DNA of 64,000 nucleotides from contig JAUNHG010000001.1 of assembly GCA_030524035.1 (NCBI GenBank), positions 465,250 through 529,249 of the forward strand, given 5' to 3'. How positions within the stretch are numbered: the stretch's first letter is position 1; each line of letters starts with the position of its first letter. Of the stretch, positions 38,862 through 49,029 are shown piece after piece. Source of the DNA: Kocuria sp. Lineage in GTDB: Bacteria; Actinomycetota; Actinomycetes; Actinomycetales; Micrococcaceae. The notes beneath the pieces are model-generated. The model was not told the origin of the DNA and searched no databases. It worked only from the letters and a program-made list of their open reading frames with translations. Made by a program: the position numbers and the translations under genes.

Positions 38862-40172
38862 GTGCTCAGCGCTTTCGGTCGGGCATTTACCACCCCCGAG
38901 CTGCGGAACAAGATTCTGTTTACCATCGGGATCATCGTGATCTACCGGCTGGGTACTTTTGTGCCCGCGCCAGGTGTGGACTACGGCAACGTCCAGCAGT
39001 GTCTAGCGCTTGGTAACACATCCGGTGGTGTCTATGACTTGGTGAACCTCTTTAGTGGCGGCGCATTGCTGCAGGTATCAATCTTTGCGCTGGGTGTGAT
39101 GCCTTACATCACTGCCAGCATCATTGTGCAGCTTTTGCGCGTTGTGATTCCGCGCTTTCAGGAACTACATGAAGAAGGCCCGCAGGGGCAAGCAAAACTG
39201 ACGCAGTACACCCGATACCTGACTATCGGATTGGCTCTACTGAACGCCACCACTGTGGTGTCTCTGGCTCGCAGTGGTCAGTTACTGGCAGGGTGCCCAC
39301 TGCCGGTTATACCCAATGACACGATTTTGACCATCTTGGTCATCATCATCACCTTGACCGCCGGTACCACGGTGATCATGTGGCTCGGCGAGCGGATCAC
39401 AGACAAGGGTGTGGGCAACGGGATGTCGTTATTGATTTTCACCTCCATCGCTGCGACTTTCCCCACGGCCCTGGGCCAGATTCTAAACACGCAGGGTTGG
39501 GGGCCCTTTGCCCTAGTGCTGTTGGTGGGCCTGGTGGTTATTGTGTGCGTGGTGTTTGTGGAGCAATCCCAACGGCGCGTTCCGGTGCAGTACGCCAAGC
39601 GTATGGTTGGACGTCGCACGATCGGTGGAACCACCACCTACATTCCCTTGAAAGTCAACATGGCCGGGGTGATCCCCATCATCTTCGCCTCGTCCATGCT
39701 GATGCTGCCAGGCTTGGTATCCCAGTTCGCAATGCCTACGGATGGTTCTCCGGTGCCGGGTTGGATCAACTGGATCAACACATATTTGGTTTCCGGCGAC
39801 CATCCGGTGTACATGGTCACGTACTTCCTATTGATCGTGTTCTTCACATATTTCTATGTTTCGATCACTTTCAACCCGGAGGAAGTGGCGGGCAACATGA
39901 AACGGTATGGGGGTTTCATCCCCGGTATTCGCGCGGGAGAACCGACCGAGTCCTACCTGCGCTACGTGATTAACCGAATTACTCTTCCCGGTGCTTTATA
40001 TCTGGGGATTGTGTCGATGATTCCTTTGGTGGCCCTGGTGTTGTTCAACGCGAATCAGAATTTCCCCTTTGGTGGGCCGTCGTTGCTCATTATGGTGGGT
40101 GTGGGCCTGGATACGGTCAAACAGATTGACGCCCAGCTCCAGCAACGTCATTACGAAGGCTTGCTGCGTTGA
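38862..40172 (+). CDS. secY: Preprotein translocase subunit SecY
   Basis: Channel-forming subunit with ten transmembrane helices, 436 residues. Starts MLSAFGRAFTTPELRNKILF from GTG 38862, with AAGGAGAGATCT directly upstream; the frame extends back to 38802 without support. RLGTFVPAPGVD marks the plug region, and YAKRMVGRRTIGGTTTYIPL the cytoplasmic loop that contacts SecA. With SecE (5.0 kb) it forms the Sec translocon. Confidence 0.97.
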   Translation: MLSAFGRAFTTPELRNKILFTIGIIVIYRLGTFVPAPGVDYGNVQQCLALGNTSGGVYDLVNLFSGGALLQVSIFALGVMPYITASIIVQLLRVVIPRFQELHEEGPQGQAKLTQYTRYLTIGLALLNATTVVSLARSGQLLAGCPLPVIPNDTILTILVIIITLTAGTTVIMWLGERITDKGVGNGMSLLIFTSIAATFPTALGQILNTQGWGPFALVLLVGLVVIVCVVFVEQSQRRVPVQYAKRMVGRRTIGGTTTYIPLKVNMAGVIPIIFASSMLMLPGLVSQFAMPTDGSPVPGWINWINTYLVSGDHPVYMVTYFLLIVFFTYFYVSITFNPEEVAGNMKRYGGFIPGIRAGEPTESYLRYVINRITLPGALYLGIVSMIPLVALVLFNANQNFPFGGPSLLIMVGVGLDTVKQIDAQLQQRHYEGLLR

Positions 40173-40289
40173 CCACCCTGAGGTGAGAACGTGCTGCTGA
40201 TGTGCTCCGTGCGGTCTGAATATCGTCAAACTGTCCGTCTGAACGCTGTGTCAAACGTCGTCTTCCAGAACACACGAGGAGAATAAAAC

Positions 40290-40853
40290 ATGACTCGCTT
40301 ATTGATTGTCGGCCCACCGGGCGCTGGAAAAGGTACCCAAGCGGGACGTATCGCTGAGCGCCTGGGAATCCCCGCAATTTCCACCGGCGATATCTTCCGT
40401 CACAACATTAAAAATGGTACTGAGCTTGGGCGCGAGGCCCAGTCGTACACCGATGCTGGAAACCTGGTCCCGGATTCGGTGACTAACCGTATGGTGCGCG
40501 AGCGTTTGGCTGAGGGTGATGCTCAGAAAGGTTTTCTCCTCGATGGTTATCCGCGTAATGCAGCCCAGGTTGAAGAACTGGACTCCATCCTCTCCGAACA
40601 GGCTGCGAACCTTGACGCCGTGATCCAACTGACGGCAGATACCGAAGAGCTGGTATCTCGTTTGTTGGGCCGCGCTGCCGACCAAGGACGGGCGGATGAC
40701 ACAGAAGATGTGATCCGGCACCGGTTAGAGGTTTATGAGCAGGAGACCGCTGCTGTGGTCGATCTTTACGGTGCACGCGGTATCGTGCACCGGGTGGATG
40801 GCTTGGGGACGATTGACGACGTCACTGGGCGCATCATGACAGCGCTGTCCTGA
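40290..40853 (+). CDS. adk: Adenylate kinase
   Basis: ATP + AMP to 2 ADP. 187 residues: the short form without a zinc/LID insertion, as in actinobacteria. P-loop [13 protein letters not shown] (residues 8-20), AMP-binding [17 protein letters not shown], and the short lid [23 protein letters not shown] 40290 follows CGAGGAGAATAAAAC. Confidence 0.97.
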   Translation: MTRLLIVGPPGAGKGTQAGRIAERLGIPAISTGDIFRHNIKNGTELGREAQSYTDAGNLVPDSVTNRMVRERLAEGDAQKGFLLDGYPRNAAQVEELDSILSEQAANLDAVIQLTADTEELVSRLLGRAADQGRADDTEDVIRHRLEVYEQETAAVVDLYGARGIVHRVDGLGTIDDVTGRIMTALS

Positions 40854-40886
40854 CGATTCGTCCACTGGTGTTCAAGGAGGACAGCT

Positions 40887-41711
40887 ATGTTCGGCAGACG
40901 CCGCATCGAGTACAAAACTGATGAGCAGCTGCGCACCATGGTCCGCGCCGGTATCGCAACATCGAGAGCATTAGATGCTGCGGTGCAGGCGGCGGTTCCA
41001 GGGGCTACGACAGCAGCCATTGATGCGGCATTTCGTGCGGTTTTAGAAGCATACGGTGCTACATCAAACTTCTTGGGGTATCACGGGTACCCCGCAACAG
41101 TGTGCGTTTCGGTGAACGATGAGGTGGTGCACGCTATCCCGGGTGAACGGATACTGGCCGCAGGAGACATTGTGTCGATTGATGGCGGTGCAATGGTGGA
41201 TGGCTTCAACGGAGATTCCGCTCGCACCGTGATCCTGGGCACGCCTTCACGGGAAGATCAACTGTTATCCGATGTAACGCGTGATGCCATGTGGCACGGG
41301 ATTGCAGCCATGGCCACAGGAACCCACGTGGGTGACATCGGCGTTGCGATCGAAACTCGTGTGCGCGAGTTAGTGGGGCAAAAGTTCGGAATTGTGCAGG
41401 ATTACGTAGGACACGGTATTGGTTCACGTATGCATATGGCCCCTGATGTCCCTAACTACCGCACTGGTCACAGGGGTGAGGCGCTGAAGCCGGGGATCTG
41501 TTTGGCAATAGAGCCCATGCTGGTTACAGGCAGTACTGAAACTACGGTCCTGGCAGATGAATGGACGGTCGTGACCAATGACGGCGGTCATGCGTGCCAA
41601 TGGGAACATTCCGTGGCTTTACACAAGGGCGGTCTCTGGGTGTTAACCGCTGAAGACGGCGGGGCTGCTGACCTGGAACCCTTAGGGGTTAGCCCCGTTC
41701 CCGTGGCTTGA
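40887..41711 (+). CDS. map: Methionine aminopeptidase, type I
   Basis: Removes initiator Met from nascent proteins. 274 residues. Metal ligands: DGGAMVDGFNGDSART (two Asp), HGIGSRMHMAPDVPNY (His), EPMLV (Glu) and QWEHSVAL (Glu). ATG 40887 follows CAAGGAGGACAGCT, 33 bases after adk. Confidence 0.95.
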   Translation: MFGRRRIEYKTDEQLRTMVRAGIATSRALDAAVQAAVPGATTAAIDAAFRAVLEAYGATSNFLGYHGYPATVCVSVNDEVVHAIPGERILAAGDIVSIDGGAMVDGFNGDSARTVILGTPSREDQLLSDVTRDAMWHGIAAMATGTHVGDIGVAIETRVRELVGQKFGIVQDYVGHGIGSRMHMAPDVPNYRTGHRGEALKPGICLAIEPMLVTGSTETTVLADEWTVVTNDGGHACQWEHSVALHKGGLWVLTAEDGGAADLEPLGVSPVPVA

Positions 41712-41753
41712 GCCGACTATCTGTTTCATTGAGCAGGCAGGAGAAAACAACTT

Positions 41754-42956
41754 GTGAGCCAGACCCGCGCATCACTACCTAACCCCACGTTGCGTCCTGA
41801 AAACACTGATCCCGATGCAGGGACCCCGGATACACCACGTCCGGTCCCCGGACAGCTTGTCTTCACGGCGGCTAGGAAGGGTAAGCCACCCCGGCATCTT
41901 GCCGACATGGATATGGCAGCCCGCCGACAGATGGTGGCGGATCTGGGGCATCAACCTTTTCGTGCCCAGCAATTATCCAGGCACTACTTTGAACGTTTTG
42001 CCTCCGACCCCCAAGACATGACTGACCTGCCCAAGGATGGGCGGGAAGAATTAGTGCAGGCCGCCCTGCCGGAACTGCTGCGTACCGTGCGGACTTTGCG
42101 CGCGGACAACGGTGACACCGTGAAAAGAGTGCACCGGTTATTTGACGGTGCCTTGGTGGAGTCTGTGTTGATGCGTTACCCCAACAGGGTAACCATGTGC
42201 ATCTCGTCCCAGGCTGGTTGTGGGATGAACTGTCCTTTCTGTGCCACGGGGCAAGCCGGGCTGACTCGGAACTTATCAGCTGCGGAAATCGTAGGGCAGG
42301 TGGTGGAAGGCATCCGGATGTTGCGTGATGGTGAGGTAGGACGGCGAGAGCAGGATCCCCTGCGAGTATCCAACATCGTGTTTATGGGCATGGGGGAGGC
42401 GTTGGCGAACTATAAAGCTACGATGCAGGCAGTACGGCGCCTCATTGAACCAGCACCCGAAGGACTTGGGATTTCGGCGCGGGGGTTGACCATGTCCACG
42501 GTTGGTCTAGTGCCTGGTATGCGTAAATTTACGCGAGAAGGCCTACCAATCACCCTGGCGCTATCCCTTCACGCCCCTGATGATGAGTTGCGGGATGAGC
42601 TTATTCCGATCAACACCCGGTGGAAGGTGGACGAGGCGCTTGATGCGGCCCGTGAGTATTTCGATGTCACAGGTCGGCGAATCTCAATTGAATATGCCTT
42701 GATTCGTGACATCAATGACCAAGGGTGGCGGGCGGATTTACTGGCTGAGAAGCTCAATATCCGTGGCCGAGGGTGGGTGCACGTTAATCCGATTCCTTTG
42801 AATCCCACACCAGGGTCAAAGTGGACGGCTTCACGACGTGGCGTTGAGCAGAATTTTGTGGAGCGACTGCGTGCCCATGGGATCCCCACAACAGTGCGTG
42901 ATACCAGGGGGTCTGATATCGATGGTGCCTGTGGTCAGTTGGCAGCCGTAAGTTAA
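41754..42956 (+). CDS. rlmN: Dual-specificity 23S rRNA/tRNA adenine-C2 methyltransferase RlmN
   Basis: Radical-SAM enzyme making m2A2503 in 23S rRNA and m2A37 in some tRNAs. 400 residues. The 4Fe-4S triad is [10 protein letters not shown], and the C-terminal [15 protein letters not shown] supplies the second catalytic Cys. An extra ~40 residues at the N-terminus are low in conservation. GTG 41754 follows GGCAGGAGAAAACAACTT. A2503 lies near the exit-tunnel drug site; Cfr (A2503 C8) is the relevant paralogue but the sequence fits RlmN. Its place between map and infA is unusual in my experience. Confidence 0.92.
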   Translation: MSQTRASLPNPTLRPENTDPDAGTPDTPRPVPGQLVFTAARKGKPPRHLADMDMAARRQMVADLGHQPFRAQQLSRHYFERFASDPQDMTDLPKDGREELVQAALPELLRTVRTLRADNGDTVKRVHRLFDGALVESVLMRYPNRVTMCISSQAGCGMNCPFCATGQAGLTRNLSAAEIVGQVVEGIRMLRDGEVGRREQDPLRVSNIVFMGMGEALANYKATMQAVRRLIEPAPEGLGISARGLTMSTVGLVPGMRKFTREGLPITLALSLHAPDDELRDELIPINTRWKVDEALDAAREYFDVTGRRISIEYALIRDINDQGWRADLLAEKLNIRGRGWVHVNPIPLNPTPGSKWTASRRGVEQNFVERLRAHGIPTTVRDTRGSDIDGACGQLAAVS

Positions 42957-43167
42957 TCAGCGGTGCTGCGCGCTCACCCTCTGAAGGCTCATCTTGTCCA
43001 ACCAGGCTTCGGAGCGTATCCTTGACTGCTGGTTGTCTGCACTCATTCATGCGCGAATTCGGGAATCCGTTTGATGTTGCCTTTCCGTGCCTCACGGAGG
43101 TGGTCATTCTGTACGGGATTTCGGGGAAGCATCATGCGAGTGCCACAAGAGCCGAACCTCGCCCGGA

Positions 43168-43173
43168 TATAAC
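43168..43173 (+). promoter_or_regulatory. infA: Possible -10 element for infA
   Basis: TATAAC at 43168-43173, 24 bases before the infA ATG, is a near-consensus -10 hexamer. A second candidate is TTGACT (43022-43027) with ATTCAT (43045-43050) at 17-base spacing. The 241-base gap after rlmN contains no gene. Confidence 0.4.
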
Positions 43174-43197
43174 TGGGCACTGAAGTGAGCGGAGTAC

Positions 43198-43419
43198 ATG
43201 GCTAAAAAAGACGGAGTCATCGAGATCGAAGGCGCTGTGGTCGAAGCTCTTCCGAATGCAATGTTTCGGGTGGAGCTGGATAACGGACACATCGTTCTTG
43301 CGCACATCTCCGGAAAGATGCGACAGCACTACATTCGAATCCTCCCCGAGGATCGTGTGGTGGTGGAGCTGAGCCCGTATGACCTCTCACGGGGTCGGAT
43401 CGTATACCGCTACAAGTGA
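43198..43419 (+). CDS. infA: Translation initiation factor IF-1
   Basis: 73 residues; single S1/OB-fold domain that blocks the A site during initiation. [40 protein letters not shown] and the C-terminal [19 protein letters not shown] 43198. Confidence 0.98.
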   Translation: MAKKDGVIEIEGAVVEALPNAMFRVELDNGHIVLAHISGKMRQHYIRILPEDRVVVELSPYDLSRGRIVYRYK

Positions 43420-43489
43420 GCTGTTGTGCAGTGGAGCGTTGACACCGCCGTTGCACTATTGGTTCGAAGAGCTAACGCGAAGGAATGCG

Positions 43490-43603
43490 ATGAAGGTCCA
43501 ACCGAGCGTGAAGCAGATCTGTGATAAATGCAAAGTGATTCGCCGTAATGGTCGGGTCATGGTGATCTGCGAAAACCCACGCCACAAGCAGCGTCAGGGC
43601 TGA
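43490..43603 (+). CDS. rpmJ: 50S ribosomal protein L36 (zinc-binding form)
   Basis: 37 residues, exact family length, from ATG 43490 (CGAAGGAATGCG upstream). Zinc ligands CDKC, then CENPRH (C-x2-C, C, H): the zinc-containing C+ type. The stop codon lies in the loop of the first hairpin of the leader that follows. Confidence 0.96.
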   Translation: MKVQPSVKQICDKCKVIRRNGRVMVICENPRHKQRQG

Positions 43604-43734
43604 TGTATCCCTGACATAGCATCTCGTCCCGACGGACGAGTGACACGACGCACCGCTCCCGACCGGAGAGATCCAGGCGGGCACCCCCGGGTAACAGAGG
43701 CCGGGGACCATGGATCTGGTGAAAACCAGATTAT
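43593..43734 (+). promoter_or_regulatory. Multi-hairpin leader between rpmJ and rpsM
   Basis: Five hairpins in series: GTCAGGG/CCCTGAC (43593-43615, loop contains the rpmJ stop), CTCGTCC-CGAC-GGACGAG (43623-43640), CTCC/GGAG (43656-43668), CCCCGG/CCGGGG (43685-43706), and ATCTGGT-GAAA-ACCAGAT (43714-43731) with a GNRA tetraloop and a possible TGG/CCA extension to 43736. The rpsM ribosome site follows ~35 bases later. In E. coli S4 represses the alpha operon through its leader, but rpsD is not in this operon. It may be an autoregulatory RNA; not tested. Confidence 0.5.
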
Positions 43735-43785
43735 CCACGGAAAGCGATGCCCCAGACCTCTGGATACACCAAGGAGAACTGCCAC

Positions 43786-44154
43786 ATGGCTCGTCTCGCA
43801 GGCGTTGATCTTCCCCGCGATAAGCGGATTGAGATCGCCCTTACGTACATCTATGGAGTTGGCCGTACCCGCTCGTTGGCAACACTTGAAGCCACGGGAA
43901 TTTCGGGTGACATTCGCGTCAAAGACCTCACCGATGCTCAGCTGGTTCAGCTGCGTGACTACATCGAAGGCAACTACAAGGTTGAGGGTGACCTCCGTCG
44001 TGAGGTAGCTGCTGACATCCGTCGCAAGGTGGAAATCGGTAGTTATCAAGGCCTGCGCCACCGCCGGGGCCTGCCCGTGCACGGTCAGCGCACTAAAACG
44101 AACGCCCGTACCCGCAAGGGTCCTAAGCGCACCGTCGCCGGCAAGAAGAAGTAA
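43786..44154 (+). CDS. rpsM: 30S ribosomal protein S13
   Basis: 122 residues from ATG 43786 (CAAGGAGAACTGCCAC upstream). [20 protein letters not shown] and [20 protein letters not shown]. First gene of the alpha operon; an in-frame ATG at 43747 lies in the leader and is not used by the family. Confidence 0.98.
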   Translation: MARLAGVDLPRDKRIEIALTYIYGVGRTRSLATLEATGISGDIRVKDLTDAQLVQLRDYIEGNYKVEGDLRREVAADIRRKVEIGSYQGLRHRRGLPVHGQRTKTNARTRKGPKRTVAGKKK

Positions 44155-44241
44155 GCGCCAGATTTTTTCGGCGACATTCCACCAGGCACACGACCATTAC
44201 GGTTCTGGTCAGGTGACCAGACAGGCAGCAGGAGAAGCTAA

Positions 44242-44646
44242 ATGCCCCCAAAAACTCGCGCGACAGCCGCTCGTAAGCCGCGTCGCAAAGACAAAAAAAA
44301 CATCACAGCAGGCCAAGCCCATATTAAATCCACCTTCAACAACACCATCGTGTCCATTACCGACCCCAGTGGTGCTGTACTGTCCTGGTCATCGGCTGGC
44401 GAAATGGGCTTCAAAGGATCCCGTAAGTCCACTCCTTACGCGGCACAGATGGCGGCCGAAGCTGCTGCCAAGCGCGCGCAGGAACACGGCGTGCGCAAGG
44501 TGGATGTTTTTGTGAAAGGCCCTGGCTCAGGGCGTGAGACCGCAATTCGCTCATTGCAGGCCACTGGCCTGGAGGTTGGCTCCATCCAGGACGTTACCCC
44601 CAGCGCTCATAACGGTTGCCGTCCTCCGAAGCGTCGCCGCGTTTGA
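44242..44646 (+). CDS. rpsK: 30S ribosomal protein S11
   Basis: 134 residues. [20 protein letters not shown], the [13 protein letters not shown] helix and the C-terminal [21 protein letters not shown] 44242 with CAGGAGAAGCTAA upstream. rpoA follows after 169 bases with no rpsD between them. Confidence 0.98.
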   Translation: MPPKTRATAARKPRRKDKKNITAGQAHIKSTFNNTIVSITDPSGAVLSWSSAGEMGFKGSRKSTPYAAQMAAEAAAKRAQEHGVRKVDVFVKGPGSGRETAIRSLQATGLEVGSIQDVTPSAHNGCRPPKRRRV

Positions 44647-44815
44647 TCGTTTCGCACGTGCTCACCGAACGCTGTTCTTGCGATTCGTGGGAACAGACTA
44701 GTCAGTGGGTGCGTGCTTCCCGCGGTTCAGGCTGCTGCCTGTGACCGCATCATTTGAAGAGTGCTCCATCACCTGCGTGTGTCATATAGCGGAGACACGC
44801 TGAAAGGAACCATCA

Positions 44816-45820
44816 GTGCTCATCGCACAGCGCCCCACCCTTTCCGAAGAGGTCGTGGCCGATAATCGGTCCCGGTTCGCCATCGAACCACTGGAACCTG
44901 GCTTCGGCTACACCCTTGGCAACTCTCTTCGCCGCACCCTGCTGTCCTCGATCCCCGGTGCTGCGGTTACCAGCATCCGTATCGACGGTGTGCTTCACGA
45001 GTTTTCCACCGTGGAGGGTGTTAAAGAAGACGTCACCGAAATCATCCTCAATATCAAGAAACTGGCTGTGTCTTCAGAGGAAGACGAGCCGGTTGTTGCT
45101 TACCTCAATAAGCAAGGTCCCGCTGAGGTTACTGCCGCCGACATTCAGGTGCCGGCAGGTGTTGAGATTCACAATCCTGACCTGCACATTGCCACCTTGA
45201 ACGCAAAAGGCAGCTTGGAACTTGAGCTGACCATTGAGCGTGGCCGTGGTTATGTGACCGCTGCTCAGAATAAGTCTGGAGATGCCGAAGTTGGGCGTAT
45301 CCCGGTGGACTCGATCTATTCGCCCGTACTGAAAGTGACTTTCCGTGTGGAAGCCACCCGTGTTGAGCAGCGGACCGACTTTGATCGTCTGATTTTGGAC
45401 GTGGAAACCAAAGAAGCGATTTCCCCCCGGGATGCGGTGGCATCTGCTGGCACCACCCTGGTGGAATTGTTTGGTTTGGCCCGTGAGCTCAACGCTGAAG
45501 CCGAGGGCGTTGAGATTGGTCCTTCTCCCACGGATGCAGCAATGGCTGCCGATATGGCCTTGCCCATTGAGGATTTGGAGTTGACTGTACGCTCCTACAA
45601 CTGCCTCAAGCGTGAAGGCATCCACACTGTGGGTGAATTGATCACTCGTTCTGAAGCTGACCTGATGGACATCCGCAACTTTGGTGCGAAGTCGATTGAT
45701 GAAGTCAAGGTCAAGCTCGTGGAACTTGGGCTGGCATTAAAGGATTCACCTCCAGGTTTTGAGGTCACCTCCCGTCCGGCGTCGATTGACGACGAAAACC
45801 CGTTCGATATCCAGCAGTAA
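44816..45820 (+). CDS. rpoA: DNA-directed RNA polymerase subunit alpha
   Basis: 334 residues. N-terminal assembly domain with [20 protein letters not shown]; linker; C-terminal helix-hairpin domain ([34 protein letters not shown]) that binds UP elements and activators. GTG 44816 after GAAAGGAACCATCA. Confidence 0.98.
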   Translation: MLIAQRPTLSEEVVADNRSRFAIEPLEPGFGYTLGNSLRRTLLSSIPGAAVTSIRIDGVLHEFSTVEGVKEDVTEIILNIKKLAVSSEEDEPVVAYLNKQGPAEVTAADIQVPAGVEIHNPDLHIATLNAKGSLELELTIERGRGYVTAAQNKSGDAEVGRIPVDSIYSPVLKVTFRVEATRVEQRTDFDRLILDVETKEAISPRDAVASAGTTLVELFGLARELNAEAEGVEIGPSPTDAAMAADMALPIEDLELTVRSYNCLKREGIHTVGELITRSEADLMDIRNFGAKSIDEVKVKLVELGLALKDSPPGFEVTSRPASIDDENPFDIQQ

Positions 45821-45900
45821 TTCTTTTCGACCTTCTCGTGTCCTGTTCTGACTGACTTTTGACGTCAGGTATACGAGAACCATCCAGGAGACCAACGACT

Positions 45901-46671
45901 ATGCCTACTCCAACAAAGGGTCCCCGTCTCGGCGGTAGCCCGGCACACGAGCGTTTGATGCTGCGTAATCTTTCGCAGCAGCTTTTTGAGCACAAGCGGA
46001 TTACCACGACAGTTACCAGGGCCAAGCGTCTGCGTCCGCACGCCGAGCGTTTGATCACTTTCGCTAAGCGTGGTGACCTTGCAGCTCGTCGTCGGGTTTT
46101 ACGGCAGCTCACCGACAAGTCTGTGGTGCATGAGCTGTTCACCACCATTGCAACAGCAATGGAAGACCGCCCGGGTGGCTACACCCGCATTACCAAAATC
46201 GGCAACCGTAAGGGCGATAACGCCCCCATGGCCGTGATCGAGTTGGTTATGGAGCCGGTGGCAACCAAGTCCACGGTGGCTGAAGCTGAGGCGGCGACCC
46301 GCGCCAAAGCTCCGACCGTTGCTCAAGAAGAAGATGTGGTGAGTGATCCCGCCGCCTCTTTGGCTGACGAAGGTGGCGCCTCTGAAGCACAGGGTGCTGA
46401 AGAAACCACTGCCGCCGATGCAACGCCGGCGACTGGCAACGCCGTACAGGCCGATGAATACACCGGTTCTGCTCAACCGACGGACTCTGACGATGCTCCT
46501 GAAGGTTTTGAGATCAAAGGCAACAAACAGTCCATGAAGTACCACGTGCCCGGCTCCCGTTGGTACGCGAGCACAAAGGCTGAAGTCTGGTTCGATACCA
46601 AAGCGAATGCTGAAGCTGCTGGTTTTTCACCGGCAGGAGGCGCTGCCGCGCAAAAAATGGACGGCGAGTGA
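45901..46671 (+). CDS. rplQ: 50S ribosomal protein L17 with acidic linker and C-terminal sunset-like domain
   Basis: 256 residues, about twice the usual L17 length. Residues 1-~118 are the L17 core ([51 protein letters not shown]). Residues ~120-200 are an Ala/Glu/Asp-rich linker. Residues ~205-245 ([32 protein letters not shown], then NAEAAGF) match the sunset domain, a short motif found at the C-termini of diverse actinobacterial proteins as I recall. ATG 45901 after AGGAGACCAACGACT; an in-frame upstream ATG at 45859 is not family-like. Confidence 0.93.
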   Translation: MPTPTKGPRLGGSPAHERLMLRNLSQQLFEHKRITTTVTRAKRLRPHAERLITFAKRGDLAARRRVLRQLTDKSVVHELFTTIATAMEDRPGGYTRITKIGNRKGDNAPMAVIELVMEPVATKSTVAEAEAATRAKAPTVAQEEDVVSDPAASLADEGGASEAQGAEETTAADATPATGNAVQADEYTGSAQPTDSDDAPEGFEIKGNKQSMKYHVPGSRWYASTKAEVWFDTKANAEAAGFSPAGGAAAQKMDGE

Positions 46672-46715
46672 CTCGCCGATGACGGCATGATCTCATCTGC
46701 ACGATGATTCATCGA

Positions 46716-46746
46716 CGGCCCCTGGTTCATAGGTAACTGGGGGCCG
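46716..46746 (+). terminator. rplQ: Hairpin after rplQ
   Basis: CGGCCCC (46716-46722) with GGGGCCG (46740-46746), loop of 17 bases, weak T content after. Lies 45 bases past the rplQ stop. Confidence 0.5.
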
Positions 46747-46800
46747 CCGGTTTATCCTGGGGGCGCTCCTTGTGCTTCCCCATCTCAGAAAGCTTCCTAC

Positions 46801-47763
46801 GTGTCCGCGAGTTCTTCTTTGTCCCAGCATCTTCTGTCTTCCCGCGGCCAAGCTCCCGCTGCAGATTACGACGCAGACCGGGTGCGTATCCGTATAGATA
46901 TGGGTTATGACGGTGCCCCCTTCGATGGGTGGGCGCGTCAGCCAGGGCGGGAAACCATACAGGGCAGCTTGGAGAAAGCACTCGCGCTGTTGATCCGACG
47001 TGACGTGCGCACCGTCGTGGCGGGGCGCACGGATGCTGGCGTGCACGCACGCGGACAGGTGCTGCACTGCGACCTCACCGCAGAAGAATGGTCCCGTTTA
47101 GGCGGGGGACGACCGGAAGGACCTGCGAAAGTTCTTGAGCGTCGCTTAGGAGGCGTTCTTGCCCGTATTTTGGGAACTGAGCGTCGCAACCGTGGATTGC
47201 CGGAGGCGCCCGGGGCGATTGTGATCCGAGGTGTGTGTGAAGCACCAGCTGGTTTTGATGCTCGCTTTTCGGCAATAGCCCGACGGTACACCTATCGGAT
47301 TGACGATGGGGTTGCTGGGTACGATCCCTTGGCTCGCCACAGTACATGGTGGGTTAAAGAGCCCCTGAATGTTACTGCCATGGCGGTTGCCGTTGAGCCA
47401 GTCGTGGGCTTGCATGACTTCTTGAGCTTCTGTAAGCCGCGCAGTGGAGCCACTACGGTGCGTGAGGTGCGCGACATTAGTGTGGTTCGGGGTGGCGATG
47501 GAGTCATTGACATCCGAATTGAGGCTGATGCTTTCTGTCACAACATGGTGCGTTCTGTTGTGGGGGCCGCTGTGCGAGTGGGTAAGGGGGAGCGGCCCGT
47601 CCAGTGGGTTGCTGATCGCTTGTTACAGCAAGAGCGTTCTTCGGACATGCTCTTGGCTCCGCCGCAAGGGCTTGTGCTGGAAAGCGTGCTGTACCCGGAT
47701 GACATCGAATTAGCGGTGAGAGCGCAGCAAACTCGGGCGCGTAGACACTCACCCGCTGTGTGA
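46801..47763 (+). CDS. truA: tRNA pseudouridine(38-40) synthase TruA
   Basis: 320 residues. Catalytic Asp in VVAGRTDAGVHARGQV; substrate-binding YTYRIDDG and SFCKPRSGATTVREV; CHNMVRSVVGAAVRVGKG near the end. GTG 46801 is taken as start, with about 20 poorly conserved residues before MGYDGAPFDGWARQPG. The 3' end of the alpha operon in actinobacteria. Confidence 0.93.
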   Translation: MSASSSLSQHLLSSRGQAPAADYDADRVRIRIDMGYDGAPFDGWARQPGRETIQGSLEKALALLIRRDVRTVVAGRTDAGVHARGQVLHCDLTAEEWSRLGGGRPEGPAKVLERRLGGVLARILGTERRNRGLPEAPGAIVIRGVCEAPAGFDARFSAIARRYTYRIDDGVAGYDPLARHSTWWVKEPLNVTAMAVAVEPVVGLHDFLSFCKPRSGATTVREVRDISVVRGGDGVIDIRIEADAFCHNMVRSVVGAAVRVGKGERPVQWVADRLLQQERSSDMLLAPPQGLVLESVLYPDDIELAVRAQQTRARRHSPAV

Positions 47764-47774
47764 GATTCATCAGG

Positions 47775-47987
47775 TCCAGCCGGTGGGCTGGAATCGGTGG
47801 CGCAACTGCGGTATCTTTGGCTGCTGTTGTGCATGTCCCACCTCGGTTCACGTGTACCCTGATCCGTCGCCCAGTTGCAGGGCTTATAACGATCTGGTGC
47901 TCCGGGGCCTGTGGACCCGGATGCAGCGTGGCTCTCACCCGCGCCCCGGTCGAAGCACACAGGACCCGGTTTGAGACATCTCAAACC
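47775..47987 (+). promoter_or_regulatory. rplM promoter and hairpin leader
   Basis: Hairpin TCCAGCC-GGTG-GGCTGGA (47775-47792) follows truA. TATAAC at 47885-47890 is a likely -10. The leader then holds TCCGGG/CCCGGA arms and a perfect hairpin GGTTTGAG-ACAT-CTCAAACC (47968-47987) ending 32 bases before the rplM start. No gene in this 256-base gap. Confidence 0.45.
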
Positions 47988-48019
47988 CATGAATTGAACC
48001 GAAACGAAGGCAGATCAAC

Positions 48020-48463
48020 GTGCGTACGTATACTCCGAAGCCCGGTGACGTCCAGCGTGACTGGTACGTCATCGACGCCAGCGACGTCGTCTTAGGCCGC
48101 TTAGCGAGCCATGCCGCAACTTTATTGCGCGGTAAGCACAAGGCTACGTTCACCCCTCATGTCGATACCGGTGACTTCGTGATCATCGTGAATGCTGACA
48201 AGGTTGCCCTGACCGGCGATAAATTGCAGAAAAAGATGGCTTACCGTCACTCCAACTACCCCGGTGGTCTGACAGCGATTTCGTACGCGGAGTTACTGGA
48301 AAAGAACCCGGTACGCGCCGTGGAAAAAGCCATCCGTGGGATGCTTCCCAAAAACAAACTGGCTGCCCAGCAGTTGTCCAAATTGAAGGTTTATGTGGGT
48401 CCTGAGCACCCACACGCTGCTAACCAGCCTAAGACCTTCGAGATCACCCAGGTAGCCCAGTAA
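48020..48463 (+). CDS. rplM: 50S ribosomal protein L13
   Basis: 147 residues. [40 protein letters not shown] and [17 protein letters not shown] 48020 after CGAAGGCAGATCAAC. Forms an operon with rpsI, 37 bases downstream. Confidence 0.98.
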   Translation: MRTYTPKPGDVQRDWYVIDASDVVLGRLASHAATLLRGKHKATFTPHVDTGDFVIIVNADKVALTGDKLQKKMAYRHSNYPGGLTAISYAELLEKNPVRAVEKAIRGMLPKNKLAAQQLSKLKVYVGPEHPHAANQPKTFEITQVAQ

Positions 48464-48500
48464 TTCCGGGCCTTTCGAGATCGACTAACTAGGAGACATC

Positions 48501-49004
48501 GTGGCTCAGAACACTGACGAAAACTACATCGCCGATGGTGAGGAATTAACTTCCTACACCTCAGAGTCTGCCCCCGCCGCTGATACCGCTGTGGCCAGCG
48601 AACGTCCTGCTTTGACCGTTGCTGGTCAGGCTGTGGGGCGGCGTAAAGAAGCCATTGCACGTGTGCGCGTGGTGCCGGGCTCCGGCAAGTGGACCATTAA
48701 CGGCCGCAGCTTGGAAAACTACTTTCCGAATAAGCTGCACCAGCAAGAGGTCAACGATCCCTTCAAGTTGCTGGAACTTCAGGGAGCGTATGACGTCATC
48801 GCACGTGTTGACGGTGGTGGCCCTTCCGGCCAGGCGGGTGCATTACGGTTGGGGATTGCCCGTGCCCTGAACGACATCGACACTGAACACAATCGCCCGG
48901 CACTCAAGAAGGCTGGCTTTTTGACTCGGGATGCTCGTGTGATTGAACGTAAGAAGGCTGGACTGAAGAAGGCTCGTAAGGCTCCGCAGTACTCCAAGCG
49001 CTGA
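48501..49004 (+). CDS. rpsI: 30S ribosomal protein S9
   Basis: 167 residues: a ~40-residue acidic N-terminal extension (as in other actinobacteria) followed by the core [20 protein letters not shown] and the C-terminal [18 protein letters not shown] that reaches the P-site tRNA. GTG 48501 after CTAGGAGACATC. Confidence 0.98.
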   Translation: MAQNTDENYIADGEELTSYTSESAPAADTAVASERPALTVAGQAVGRRKEAIARVRVVPGSGKWTINGRSLENYFPNKLHQQEVNDPFKLLELQGAYDVIARVDGGGPSGQAGALRLGIARALNDIDTEHNRPALKKAGFLTRDARVIERKKAGLKKARKAPQYSKR

Positions 49005-49029
49005 TTTTGGCTTTGGTTTATGGGAGGTG

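Noticed and set aside
42219-42260. Cfr-type resistance methyltransferase instead of RlmN
   Set aside because: The Cys motif is shared, but length, N-terminal extension and flanking residues fit RlmN; no Cfr-specific feature was seen.
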